Source: Rhodococcus oxybenzonivorans
Lineage (GTDB): Bacteria > Actinomycetota > Actinomycetes > Mycobacteriales > Mycobacteriaceae
DNA length: 64,000 bases
Assembly: GCF_003130705.1 (NCBI RefSeq)
Contig: NZ_CP021355.1
Location: 434,001-498,000 of the forward strand
Direction: 5' to 3'
A model generated the notes under the pieces. It saw only the letters and a list, made by a program, of their open reading frames with translations, had not been told where the DNA came from and searched no databases. The translations under genes and the position numbers were made by a program. This document shows positions 25,557 through 33,764 of this stretch, piece by piece (within the stretch, counting starts at the first letter, position 1; each line of letters begins with the position of its first letter).

Positions 25557-25925
25557 TCATGTGGGGAGCTTCTTGAAGCAGGTGAGTGCGGCGGCGAGGT
25601 GAAGGAAGCCGGCGAAGTGTTCGCCGTGGCGCTCGTAGCGGATGGTCATGCGCCGGTAGTCGGTGAGCCAGGCGATGGTGCGTTCGATCTTCCATCGGTA
25701 CCGGCCTAGGCGATCGTTTCGCTCGATGCCGCGGCGGGCGATCCGTGGGACGATGCCTCGTTCGCGCAGCCACCGTCGGTGAATGTCGTAGTCGTAGCCC
25801 TTGTCGGCGCGAAGCTTTCCTGGCTTGCGTCGGCGCGGTCCGCGCCGAGACTTCACGCCCGGAATCGCTGCCACCAATGGTTGCAGCATCGTGCTGTCGT
25901 GGGCGTTCGCCCCGGTCACGCCCAC
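25557..25925 (-). CDS. IS5-family transposase, C-terminal frame
   Basis: 122 residues listed from the first Met, but the frame is open back to the slip site near 26005. It contains VTGANAHDSTMLQPLV (Asp region), KLRADKGYDYDIHRRWL, and RRGIERNDRLGRYRWKIERT, with the catalytic Glu in the RWKIERT segment. Expected to be expressed as a fusion with the upstream frame. Confidence 0.65.
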   Translation of the reverse strand: MGVTGANAHDSTMLQPLVAAIPGVKSRRGPRRRKPGKLRADKGYDYDIHRRWLRERGIVPRIARRGIERNDRLGRYRWKIERTIAWLTDYRRMTIRYERHGEHFAGFLHLAAALTCFKKLPT

Positions 25926-26005
25926 GACCAGTGGGATTCCATTCGTTTCGGACAGGACGTGGATCTTCGATCCCTTCTTACCGCGGTCGACCGGGCTGGG
26001 ACCCG

Positions 26006-26365
26006 TCAGTGAGCCCCCCTTTTCACCCGCACGCTTGCCGCGTCCAGGATCGCTGCCGTCCAGTCGAGTTCGTCCGCGCTACCGAGTCGATCGAGCACCT
26101 CGCGATGGAGTTTCTCGAACACCCCATCCCGCACCCAGGCACTGAACCGTCGATGCGCGGTCGGCACGGTTACCCCGAACGAGGGCGGCAGGTGCCGCCA
26201 CGCACATCCGCTGGTGAGCACGTACACGATCGCGGTGAACACCGCCCGGTCATCGGCCGGCGCACTGCCACCTCCCTGCGGCCGGGCGACAAAAGGAGGA
26301 ATCAACGATTCGACTATCTCCCACAACGCATCCGGAACCAACCTCAGTGACAACTCATCTACCAC
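26006..26365 (-). CDS. IS5-family transposase, N-terminal frame
   Basis: 119 residues: LVPDALWEIVESLIPPF, RAVFTAIVYVLTSGCAWRHL, PTAHRRFSAWVRDGVFEKLH, ELDWTAAILDAASVRVKRG, the last carrying the first catalytic Asp. The frame stops just after AAAAGGGGGG; a -1 slip there joins it to the downstream frame (RGGSLTGPSPVDRGKKGSKI). IS427-group elements are known for two-frame transposases, so this may be programmed rather than damage. Confidence 0.65.
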   Translation of the reverse strand: MVDELSLRLVPDALWEIVESLIPPFVARPQGGGSAPADDRAVFTAIVYVLTSGCAWRHLPPSFGVTVPTAHRRFSAWVRDGVFEKLHREVLDRLGSADELDWTAAILDAASVRVKRGAH

Positions 26366-26483
26366 GTGTCACATTATGCCCACAGGCCACTACATCCACA
26401 TGAGACACGCGCTAAAGCGGCTGCTCGCCGAGGCCGAGCTGGAGAAGGACGCGCTGCGGGAGGTAGCGAAAGGAAAATTCTGA

Positions 26484-27361
26484 GCCCAGCTGCCAAGCGT
26501 CGCGCGGTCGACATGCTCGTCTCCACGATCAGCATGTCGAAGCGGTTGGCATGCAGAGCGGTTGAGCTCGCCCGCTCCATCTACGCCCGAACACCTCTCG
26601 CTCAGACACCAGCAGACCCCGATGCCGCTCTGAGAGCGGCGCTGCGCGAATACGCCCGCACGCCACCCGCTGCACGGATTCTGTCGCGCCTGGGCGCATC
26701 TGAGGCACGATCAGGGCGCGGTGGGGGACAACAAGAAGGTCCACCGGCTGTGGAAGGAGGAAGGCCTTCAGGTTCGGATTCACCATCCACGCACACGGTC
26801 CGGTGCCAGCTCGTGCCCGCAGATCGAAGCCGACGCCCCGCATGTGGTGGCTGTGGATTTCTCGTTCGACTCCACCATCGACGGGAAAGCGATCAGGATC
26901 GCCTCGATGATCGACGAGCACACGAGGCAGTCGCTGCTGAAGATCGTCGAGCGATCGATCACCGCGCAGCGGTTGACCGACGAGCACGGCAAGGCATTCG
27001 CGTTGTGGGGCGGACTGCCGCTGGTGCTGCGGATGGACAACGGTCCGTAGTTCATTTCGACTGTGCTGCAGCAGTTCTGCAGGGATCGCGTCGGTATTTA
27101 GTACATTCCGCCGGGGACGCCGTGGAACAACGGGCACATCGAATCATTCAATAATCGTTTGCGGAAGGAATGCCTGAACCGGAACCACTGGACGAGCCTG
27201 CTCGAAGCTCGAGTGGTGATCGAGGACTTCAAGGACGACCACATATCGGCACAGTCGTTGGGCTACCTGACGCCGGCCTGGGGGTCCCTCCCGCTTGCGG
27301 GGGCGTACGCTGCCCACTGCACCCACACCCACCAACCGGTGCACGGGTGCGAGATCGACTG
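26484..27361 (+). pseudogene. IS3-family orfB with frameshift and stop codons
   Basis: Starts SPAAKRRAVDMLVSTISMSK, shifts frame near 26715, continues DNKKVHRLWKEEGLQVR and the core VAVDFSFDSTIDGKAIRIAS, ...LRMDNGP. An in-frame TAG follows DNGP at 27048 and another lies near 27100; PPGTPWNNGHIESFNNRLRK and ARVVIEDFKDDH, YLTPA follow to 27361. The catalytic residues are recognisable but the gene is dead. Confidence 0.75.
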
Positions 27362-27575
27362 AACTCACACAATCGCGACTCTACAACGACGGGGTCCGAC
27401 TATTGGGGACCTGCCACCAGAGCCACCGATCTGGGGCAGGTCGCCCGGCCCGCCGGGAACCCGCAGGGTGCTTGCTCGAGGAAAGACCTCACCCGGGTGG
27501 TGCGCAGCTGCAGTTCAGCGACGCCGACGGAGACCCAGTCACACCGACATCGCGATGGTCTGACCGGGTCTCGGC

Positions 27576-27713
27576 TCCGCCGAGGTCGACCGGCGCGAAG
27601 ATCGGTGTCTCGTACAGGCCCAGGTATTCGACCAGCTGTATTTCCAGGCGGTCATCGATGTTTCCGCCGTACGTCACGACGCCGTCGATGTCATTCGCCG
27701 ACGGTCCCGCATT
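27576..27713 (-). pseudogene. Thiolase-like (Ltp) gene fragment
   Basis: Minus-strand frame AGPSANDIDGVVTYGGNIDD then RLEIQLVEYLGLYETPIFAP, nearly the same as residues 40-83 of the thiolase-like protein at 47338 (DIDGIVAYGGNIDDRLEIQM). Only about 45 codons survive. It is evidence of a second ancestral copy of the 44-57 kb operon. Confidence 0.72.
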
Positions 27714-28177
27714 GTGGATCGCGCGCAGCGTCCACCAATCGCGGCGTTGGGCTGGACCTGTCACGGAACCCACCGGATCGCGCCGCGCGATCGAGGCACA
27801 GAACGAGCAAAGTGATGTGGCCTCCTCGCGCCGTTGGTGGGAGACCGGCTGGGTTGTCGGCTTGCCGCACCGCGAAGGCGGAGTCTTCTATTGCCCTCGG
27901 TTTCATGCCGTCGACGACGGTTCGGAGACGAAACAGGTAGTTCTCCCCGTGACGCAGGTAATACCTGCTTGGTTAGCTCGGATGCGCGATCTAGGTCGCT
28001 GTGAGGACGCCGGTGCTTCGCGACCCGTTGAAACGAGTGACGGATGCGGCCGGTCCCCGGCATGTCCATCTGGACGCGTCTCCGGTAGTGAAACGAGAGG
28101 ACCTGACAGGTGACGAAACTGGATTTTGAAGATCGCGTGGCGCCAGCGGCACTAGCCCAGTCCGGACGAGGCAACAA
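27714..28177. other. Junk between IS remnants and the P450 gene
   Basis: Contains the right inverted-repeat arm (27932-27981). No gene recognised on either strand; frames here are open by composition but match no family I know. Confidence 0.4.
27932..27981 (-). repeat. Right arm of the 50-bp inverted repeat
   Basis: Reverse complement of 25040-25089 with one mismatch in 50. Sequence similarity ends sharply on both sides of both arms. Confidence 0.8.
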
Positions 28178-28198
28178 CCGACCAGTCCGTCTGGTCGG
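28178..28198. promoter_or_regulatory. Palindrome upstream of the P450 gene, candidate TetR operator
   Basis: CCGACCAG-N5-CTGGTCGG, perfect 8-bp arms, 46 bp before the P450 start. The CCGACC/GGTCGG arms match the operators at 18978 and 39656, but the centre is one base longer and I could not find the matching -35/-10 pair, so regulation by the same repressor is a guess. Confidence 0.5.
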
Positions 28199-28244
28199 GC
28201 GGGCGATCCGTAACCGACGCTTTACCAATGGAGGATGAGGGACG

Positions 28245-29453
28245 ATGACTACGCATTTTTCAGACATACAGCCGGAGGCGATTCGGGAGGAAGCCGCCTC
28301 CTACAGCCTTCACGACCAGAGTCTGGCCAAGAGCCCGTGGGATCCCTGGCGGCGCTTCCGCGCAGCGTCGGAGCTGCTGCGCAGTGATCAGGACGGCGGC
28401 TTCTGGATTCTCAGCCGCTACAGTCAGATCCGCGAGGCCGCCGGACACGAGGAGACCTTCTGCGCGCGCCACGGCCGGGCGCTACCACCGCATCCCGAAG
28501 GCCTGCTGCCGTCAGACGCTGATGGGGCGGTTCACCGAGAGTACCGGCGAATCATCAATCCATGGATGACCGCCTCCGCGATGGCCTACATGGAGCCCGA
28601 GGTCACGGCGTTCTGCGCGCAGCGGCTCGATCAGCTGGTCTCCAGGACGGAGTTCGACATCGCCAAGGACTACGTCTCGCCGGCGATCGTAATGAGCGGG
28701 ATGAAGTGGCTTGACTGGCCCGTTGAGGAGTATGAGAAATTCGGCGACTGGGCGCATGCCATGCTGATTCCCAGCCACGGCACCGTGGAGGAGAAGCTGC
28801 GCGCCTGGAGCGAGCTGTCCGACTGGGTGGCCGGCGACATCGAGCGACGCCGCGCCCAACCACGTGAGGGTGTCATCAACGCGGTGATCGACGCCGAGGT
28901 TGAGGGACGCCCGATCACCGACAAGGAGATCCTTCAGATCGTGATCTCTCTGTTCCTCGGGGCAGTCGAGACGACCGGCTCGACGCTCAACTCCGCCTTC
29001 CATTACCTGGCGGACCATCCCGAGGCGCGCGAGTATCTGCGTGAGGACCCGGAGGGGCGCTTGCCACTTGCCGTTGAGGAATTCCTGCGCACCGCCGGGT
29101 CACTTGCCTACACGGCGCGCACGGTAACGGAGGACACGACGCTCGATGGCTGCCCGCTGAAGAGGGGCGACAAAGTTGCGTTGCTGATGAGCTCGGCCAG
29201 TCGCGACGCCGACGTGTTCGACAACCCGGACGAGGTGGTACTCGATCGTAAGCCGAACCGGCATTTCGCATTCGGTGCCGGACCGCACAAGTGCGCCGGC
29301 GCCACGTTCGCGCGCATGATGCTGCGGATCGCCATCCAGGAGGCCCTGGCGAAGCTGGGTGACTTCCGGGTCGCCGACGAGTCGGCGATCGGGTGGGAGA
29401 TGGCCCAAGTGCGCGTGTGCACGAGTATGCCGATCATTCATCAGCGAGGCTGA
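28245..29453 (+). CDS. Cytochrome P450
   Basis: 402 residues, soluble bacterial class P450 that hydroxylates using two electrons and O2. The haem loop is FAFGAGPHKCAGATFARM with the cysteine ligand at 350. The I-helix oxygen-activation motif is LGAVETTGSTLNS (Thr243/244). The K-helix ExxR is VEEFLRTAG. The N-terminal half has SRYSQIREAAGHEETF and the HREYRRIINPWMT C-helix that binds haem propionate. GGAGG precedes the ATG. Two bases separate it from the SDR gene, so hydroxylation followed by alcohol oxidation is likely. The flavodoxin/reductase pair at 37.7-39.5 kb could be its redox chain. CYP family not assigned. Confidence 0.93.
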   Translation: MTTHFSDIQPEAIREEAASYSLHDQSLAKSPWDPWRRFRAASELLRSDQDGGFWILSRYSQIREAAGHEETFCARHGRALPPHPEGLLPSDADGAVHREYRRIINPWMTASAMAYMEPEVTAFCAQRLDQLVSRTEFDIAKDYVSPAIVMSGMKWLDWPVEEYEKFGDWAHAMLIPSHGTVEEKLRAWSELSDWVAGDIERRRAQPREGVINAVIDAEVEGRPITDKEILQIVISLFLGAVETTGSTLNSAFHYLADHPEAREYLREDPEGRLPLAVEEFLRTAGSLAYTARTVTEDTTLDGCPLKRGDKVALLMSSASRDADVFDNPDEVVLDRKPNRHFAFGAGPHKCAGATFARMMLRIAIQEALAKLGDFRVADESAIGWEMAQVRVCTSMPIIHQRG

Positions 29454-29454
29454 G

Positions 29455-30378
29455 ATGACGGCACAGCTCGATTTCGGTGGCCGGGTGGCGATCGTCACCG
29501 GCGCCGGTAAGGGTATGGGACGGGCACATGCACGCATGCTGGCGTCTCGGGGCGCTCGTGTCGTCGTCAACGACATCGTGGCGGCGGACGCCGACATGAC
29601 CGTCACGGAGATCGGCGGCGACGCGATCGCCGACCACAGCGACGTCGCGCTCGACGCGACGAGCGTCGTCGACGCGGCAATCGGCGCATTCGGCCAGCTC
29701 GACATCATCGTCAACAACGCGGCGATCATTCGCGCCGGCCAGTTCGCCGAGCAGGACCCCGACGAATGGTGGAGGGTGTTTGACGTAAGCCTGCGCGGCA
29801 CCGTCGAAGTGACCCGCGCGAGTTGGCCTCATCTGGTCGCGTCGGGGACTGGTCGGGTGATCAACGTCGCGTCGAGCGGGATGCTTGCGAACTCCGGATT
29901 AAGCGCCTACGGGGCGGCGAAGGGTGCAATCTGGGCACTCGGCAACATCCTCGGCGCCGAGGGGGCAGAGGTTGGTGTGCAGGTCTCGACACTGCTGCCG
30001 ACCGCATGGACGCCGATGGTCGAAAGCGTCCAGACGGATCCGGACGTCGTGGAGACGATGCGAACGAAGCTAACGCCGGAGCAGGTCGCGGCGTTCGTCG
30101 CCTTCCTTGCCCATCAGGACACCACCCTCACGGCCGACACCTTCAACGTGGGCGGCGACCGCGTATTCCGGATGGCACTCGCCGGCCTGCCTGCCGTGAG
30201 CCCGAAGGCGGCGACACCGGAGGGCTGGGCCGAGGTGTCGGCTGCGCTCGCTCGCGACAGCGACCAGCTCACCCCATACCGCACCACGCTCAGCCTGTTC
30301 GTGGACAAGCTAGTCGCGGCGAATCCCGGGCTCGCTGCGTGCTTCGGAGCGAAGCTCCCAACGGATCTGGCCGTCTGA
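29455..30378 (+). CDS. SDR-family NAD(P)-dependent oxidoreductase
   Basis: 307 residues. VTGAGKGMGRAHARMLASRG (cofactor loop), VVVNDI, NNAAI, catalytic Ser in INVASSG, Tyr/Lys in AYGAAKGAI. The C-terminal extension with TADTFNVGGDRVFRMAL resembles that of the SDR at 17490. It starts one base after the P450 stop codon and probably oxidises the P450 product to a ketone. Specificity unknown. Confidence 0.87.
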   Translation: MTAQLDFGGRVAIVTGAGKGMGRAHARMLASRGARVVVNDIVAADADMTVTEIGGDAIADHSDVALDATSVVDAAIGAFGQLDIIVNNAAIIRAGQFAEQDPDEWWRVFDVSLRGTVEVTRASWPHLVASGTGRVINVASSGMLANSGLSAYGAAKGAIWALGNILGAEGAEVGVQVSTLLPTAWTPMVESVQTDPDVVETMRTKLTPEQVAAFVAFLAHQDTTLTADTFNVGGDRVFRMALAGLPAVSPKAATPEGWAEVSAALARDSDQLTPYRTTLSLFVDKLVAANPGLAACFGAKLPTDLAV

Positions 30379-30405
30379 GCGGTCGCCTCACGCCAAGGAG
30401 GGCGG

Positions 30406-32043
30406 ATGAAGAGCACGATGATGGATTCGCCACTGACCATAGCCCGCATCCTGGAGCACGGGCGGCAGTGGCACGCGGCGCGCGAGGTCGTGACCGAGAT
30501 CGAGCACGGACCGCGCCGGCGGGCCAGCTTCGCTGCTGTCGCCGCGCGCGCCGCCCGGCTGGCCAACGGGCTGTCAGCGCTCGGGGTCAGCGGCGACCAG
30601 CGTGTGGCCACCTACATGTGGAACAACCAGGAGCACCTTGAGGCATATCTCGCCGTTCCGGCGATGGGCGCGGTGCTGCACCCGGTGAACATCCGCCTGT
30701 CCCCCGAACAGGTCGCGTACACCATCGACGTCGCCGAGGACGCGGTGGTGATCGTCGACGAGTCGCTTGCGCCGGACCTGGCACGGCTGCTGCCCGACCT
30801 GCCGACCATTCGGGCTGTCGTCGTCAACGGCACGGTCGACCGCGACCTGTTCGCCCGCAGCGGCTGCGAGGTCGTGAGCTACGAGGCGTTGATCGCCGAC
30901 AGCGGCGCGGAGCGGACCTGGGCCGATGTCGACGAGCGTGACGCGGCCATCCTCTGCTTCACGACCGGAACCACGGGCAATCCGAAGGGCGTCGCCTACA
31001 GCCATCGCTCGATCGCGTTGCAGTCACTGGCCTCGGCGACCGCGAACGCGCTGCGGATCGGTGCGGAGGATCGGATACTGATCGCGGTCCCGATGTTCCA
31101 CGCCACCGCGTGGTGCTACCCATACAGCGGCTTTTGGTTCGGCGCGGACATGGTCATGCTGGACCGCTTCCTCAAGCCAGAGTCGATCGTGGGCGCGATC
31201 GAGCAGGAGCGGGTTACCTTCGCCAACGGCGTGCCGACGATCTGGAACGACGTACTGGCCCTGTTGCGGGCAGAGCCCGGGCACGATCTGTCGTCGCTGC
31301 GCTGCATCGTCGTTGGCGGCGCCGCGGTTCCGCGGTCCTTGATGGCGGCCTTCGACGCCGAGGTCGGTGTGCCGATCTTCCAGGGCTGGGGTCTGACCGA
31401 GACATCCCCGCTAGTGGCCGTGGCGCGGCCACCGGCGGGCGCGACTCCGGCCGACGCCGACGCCGCTCGTCTATCCCAGGGCCGCGTGCTCGCCGGTGTC
31501 GAAATTCGGATCGTCGATCCGGACACGCTCGCGGACCTGCCAGCCGACGGGAACACCATCGGCGAGCTGGAGCTACGCGGGCCGTGGGTAACCGGCTCGT
31601 ACCTCAAAGACGACGGGACAGACAAGTTCCACGACGGCTGGCTGCGTACGGGCGACATCGGCACCCTCGACCCGTCCGGTTACGTTCGGTTGACCGATCG
31701 CACCAAGGACGTGATCAAGTCCGGCGGCGAGTGGATCTCGTCGGTCGCGCTCGAGGAAGCACTGCTCGCCCATCCGGGCATCACAGAGGCGGCCGTCATC
31801 GGCGTGCCGGATCAGCACTGGGGCGAGCGTCCCTGCGCGCTCGTGGTGGCCGCCTCCGGCGAGTCGCTGGAGCCGGAGGCGATTTACGCTTGGCTTCAGG
31901 AGCGGGTGCCGCGCTGGTGGATTCCCGAGTATTGGGTCCGCGTCGGTGCGTTGCCTCGGACGAGCGTCGGCAAGCTAGACAAGAAGCTGTTGCGCAGCCG
32001 CCATACGGTCGGCGAGCTGGACGTGATCGTGGTCGGCAAGTGA
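30406..32043 (+). CDS. AMP-dependent acyl-CoA synthetase (FadD type)
   Basis: 545 residues. Adenylation P-loop [20 protein letters not shown]5 [11 protein letters not shown]7/A8 [36 protein letters not shown], and the acylation lysine in [15 protein letters not shown] are all present. It should convert a medium or long carboxylic acid to its CoA ester. AAGGAGG lies before the ATG, 27 bp after the SDR gene, so it is third in the P450 operon. The substrate may be an alicyclic or branched acid given the neighbours. Confidence 0.88.
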   Translation: MKSTMMDSPLTIARILEHGRQWHAAREVVTEIEHGPRRRASFAAVAARAARLANGLSALGVSGDQRVATYMWNNQEHLEAYLAVPAMGAVLHPVNIRLSPEQVAYTIDVAEDAVVIVDESLAPDLARLLPDLPTIRAVVVNGTVDRDLFARSGCEVVSYEALIADSGAERTWADVDERDAAILCFTTGTTGNPKGVAYSHRSIALQSLASATANALRIGAEDRILIAVPMFHATAWCYPYSGFWFGADMVMLDRFLKPESIVGAIEQERVTFANGVPTIWNDVLALLRAEPGHDLSSLRCIVVGGAAVPRSLMAAFDAEVGVPIFQGWGLTETSPLVAVARPPAGATPADADAARLSQGRVLAGVEIRIVDPDTLADLPADGNTIGELELRGPWVTGSYLKDDGTDKFHDGWLRTGDIGTLDPSGYVRLTDRTKDVIKSGGEWISSVALEEALLAHPGITEAAVIGVPDQHWGERPCALVVAASGESLEPEAIYAWLQERVPRWWIPEYWVRVGALPRTSVGKLDKKLLRSRHTVGELDVIVVGK

Positions 32044-32108
32044 CGTGACGGTGGGACCGCATGGCGCCACCAGCCTCGCAATACTCGTGATTCGGTTGTC
32101 GGCCTTGG

Positions 32109-32207
32109 CTGTACGGTGTGGATGACGCGCTTGCGGAGCAGGTTCAGGTTTGCGCGTCCGTACATCTGGCGTTTGAGCATCTTAAAGGTTACGTGGAATC
32201 TGGCTGT
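32109..32207 (-). pseudogene. ISL3-family transposase, C-terminal fragment
   Basis: Minus-strand frame FKMLKRQMYGRANLNLLRKR followed by VIHT is the usual end of ISL3 transposases. The rest of the gene is missing, replaced by the integrase remnant. Confidence 0.65.
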
Positions 32208-32256
32208 GGGGATGATCGTGTCTCCTCGGTGTTGACCACGGAACTGAGGAGACGGC

Positions 32257-33090
32257 TTGAGCGGCACGGTGGTGTTGGAGGAGAAGTGGCCGGTGCTGGG
32301 CCGGCATGTGCAGGCGGCCGGGTGGCTGCGGGTGTGGGCCGATCTCGGGAGGGCGCCTCGGACGATCGACGCCTTCGCACGGGGGCTTACCGAGTACCTG
32401 GAGATGTGCGAGCGGGAGGGTGTCGACCCGCTCGCGGCGAGCCGGGCACATGTCGGCGTCTATGTGCGGGAGTTGACCGAACGGCCCAGCCGCCGAGGCG
32501 CGAACGTGGTGTCCATCGACTCCGGATCCGGGCTGGCGAATGCCACGATTCAGCAAGCGGCTGGTGCCGGTGCGGCTGTTCTACGACCACCTCATGGAAG
32601 AGGGCCTGCGCGAGTCCAATCCCGTTGGCCGGGGCCGTTTCACGCCTGGCCGACGGGGCGGCGGGCATCAGCGTGGGTTGGTGCCCAGGTTGACGAAGCT
32701 GCCGTGGATCCCCAGCGAGCGACAGTGGGCGGGCATCCTGACCGTCGCCGCCGAGGAACCTGTCCGTAACCGTGTGATGCTGGCGCTGGCCTACGATGCC
32801 GCGCTGCGCCGTGAGGAGCTGGGGGCGCTGCGCACCGACGATCTCGACCCCGCCCACCGCACCCTGCGGATCCGGGCAGAGACGACGAAGAACCGGCTCG
32901 AGCGGGCCGTGCCCTACTCGGCTCCCACCAGGGTGCTGCTGTCGGACTATCTCGCGCACCGGGCGAGTCTCAGCAGGGCACGCGGACCGCTGTTCCTGTC
33001 GGAGTCCCGCCGCAATCACGCCCAACCGTTGAGCCTGTGGACATGGTCGAAGGTGGTACGACGGATTGCCCTGGCCGCCGATGTTCCGCG
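32257..33090 (+). pseudogene. Tyrosine recombinase (XerC/D-like), frameshifted and truncated
   Basis: A TTG start with GAGGAG upstream opens the SAM-like N-terminal domain (APRTIDAFARGLTEYLEMCE, SRAHVGVYVRELTERP). One extra base near 32558 shifts to RLVPVRLFYDHLMEEGLRES and then the catalytic domain ALAYDAALRREELGALRTDD (first catalytic Arg) and RAETTKNRLERAV (Lys). The HxxR and Tyr regions are gone; the sequence joins an IS1380 fragment near 33090. A former transposon or integron-type integrase, now inactive. Confidence 0.72.
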
Positions 33091-33099
33091 GCTTCGCGC

Positions 33100-33714
33100 T
33101 CGTGACACCGGTAACGAAGCGGTTCACCGACGTCGACGGGCTGCGGTGTTGACCGCGTTCGTCACCAACGCCGCTCGCGGTCAACCGGCCGCTCTGGAGT
33201 TGCGGCACCGGCGTCGCGCCCGCTGCGAGGATCGCATCCGCACAGCCAAGGACACCGGCCTGACGAACCTGCCGCTGCACGGCTTCGCGCAGAATCACAT
33301 CTGGCTCGCGGTTGTGGCCCTCGCCGTCGAGCTGACAGCGTGGATGCCGATGATCGCCCTGCCCGACCACGCCGCACGTCGGTGGGAACCGAAACGTCCA
33401 CGGCTGCGCCTGTTCTCGATCGGCGGCCGGTCGCCCGCGACGCCAGACGAACCCACCTCCGCCTGTCCGTGCACGCACCGTGGAAGGGGCTGATCGGAGC
33501 CGCCCTCACCCGGCTCGCGGCGATACCCGCGCCGACCTGACCAGCAGCAACCGCCCGACCAGATGAAAGGACCTCTCACACCGGGACCGTGGAACCCGGC
33601 GCCCACCCGACCGCGTCGGCAGGTCGCTCGAGCCCGAGGGCCGGGCACACTACCGAAACAACCAATCCGAACCCGACCAGCACAGCACATCAGCCCGAGG
33701 AAAGATCGAGGCTA
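33100..33714 (+). pseudogene. IS1380-family 3' fragment, copy 1
   Basis: Frame LRHRRRARCEDRIRTAKDTG, LPLHGFAQNHIWLAVVALAV is the C-terminal third of an IS1380-family transposase. Frameshifts lie near 33153 and 33455. The final 350 bp recur almost exactly at 59177-59532, both ending at GAGGAAAGATCGAGG, which should be the element's right end. Confidence 0.75.
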
Positions 33715-33764
33715 ACTCCGCCCGTTGGCCACAAGCTGGCCACGCTCATGCACATTGGAATAGG

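Larger units (their letters stand above)
25552..26408 (-). mobile_element. IS5-family (IS427-like) element
   Basis: Ends share GTGTCTCATGTGG in inverted orientation (25552 and 26408). Two overlapping minus-strand frames encode the transposase, and the element interrupts the IS3 orfA. It is the most intact IS5-type element in the window. Confidence 0.75.
25335..26483 (+). pseudogene. IS3-family orfA, frameshifted and split by an IS5-family element
   Basis: ATG at 25335 opens MAGRKRNSAED; after a frameshift the frame reads LHRADELTAAGKTQEEIAAE, FEVSAATLYNWRR, then (another frame) DAAKELEELREQNSKLK. The frame resumes after the IS5 insertion at 26411 as LKRLLAEAELEKDALREVAK and stops at 26483. 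This is an OrfA helix-turn-helix plus leucine zipper in four pieces. Confidence 0.7.
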
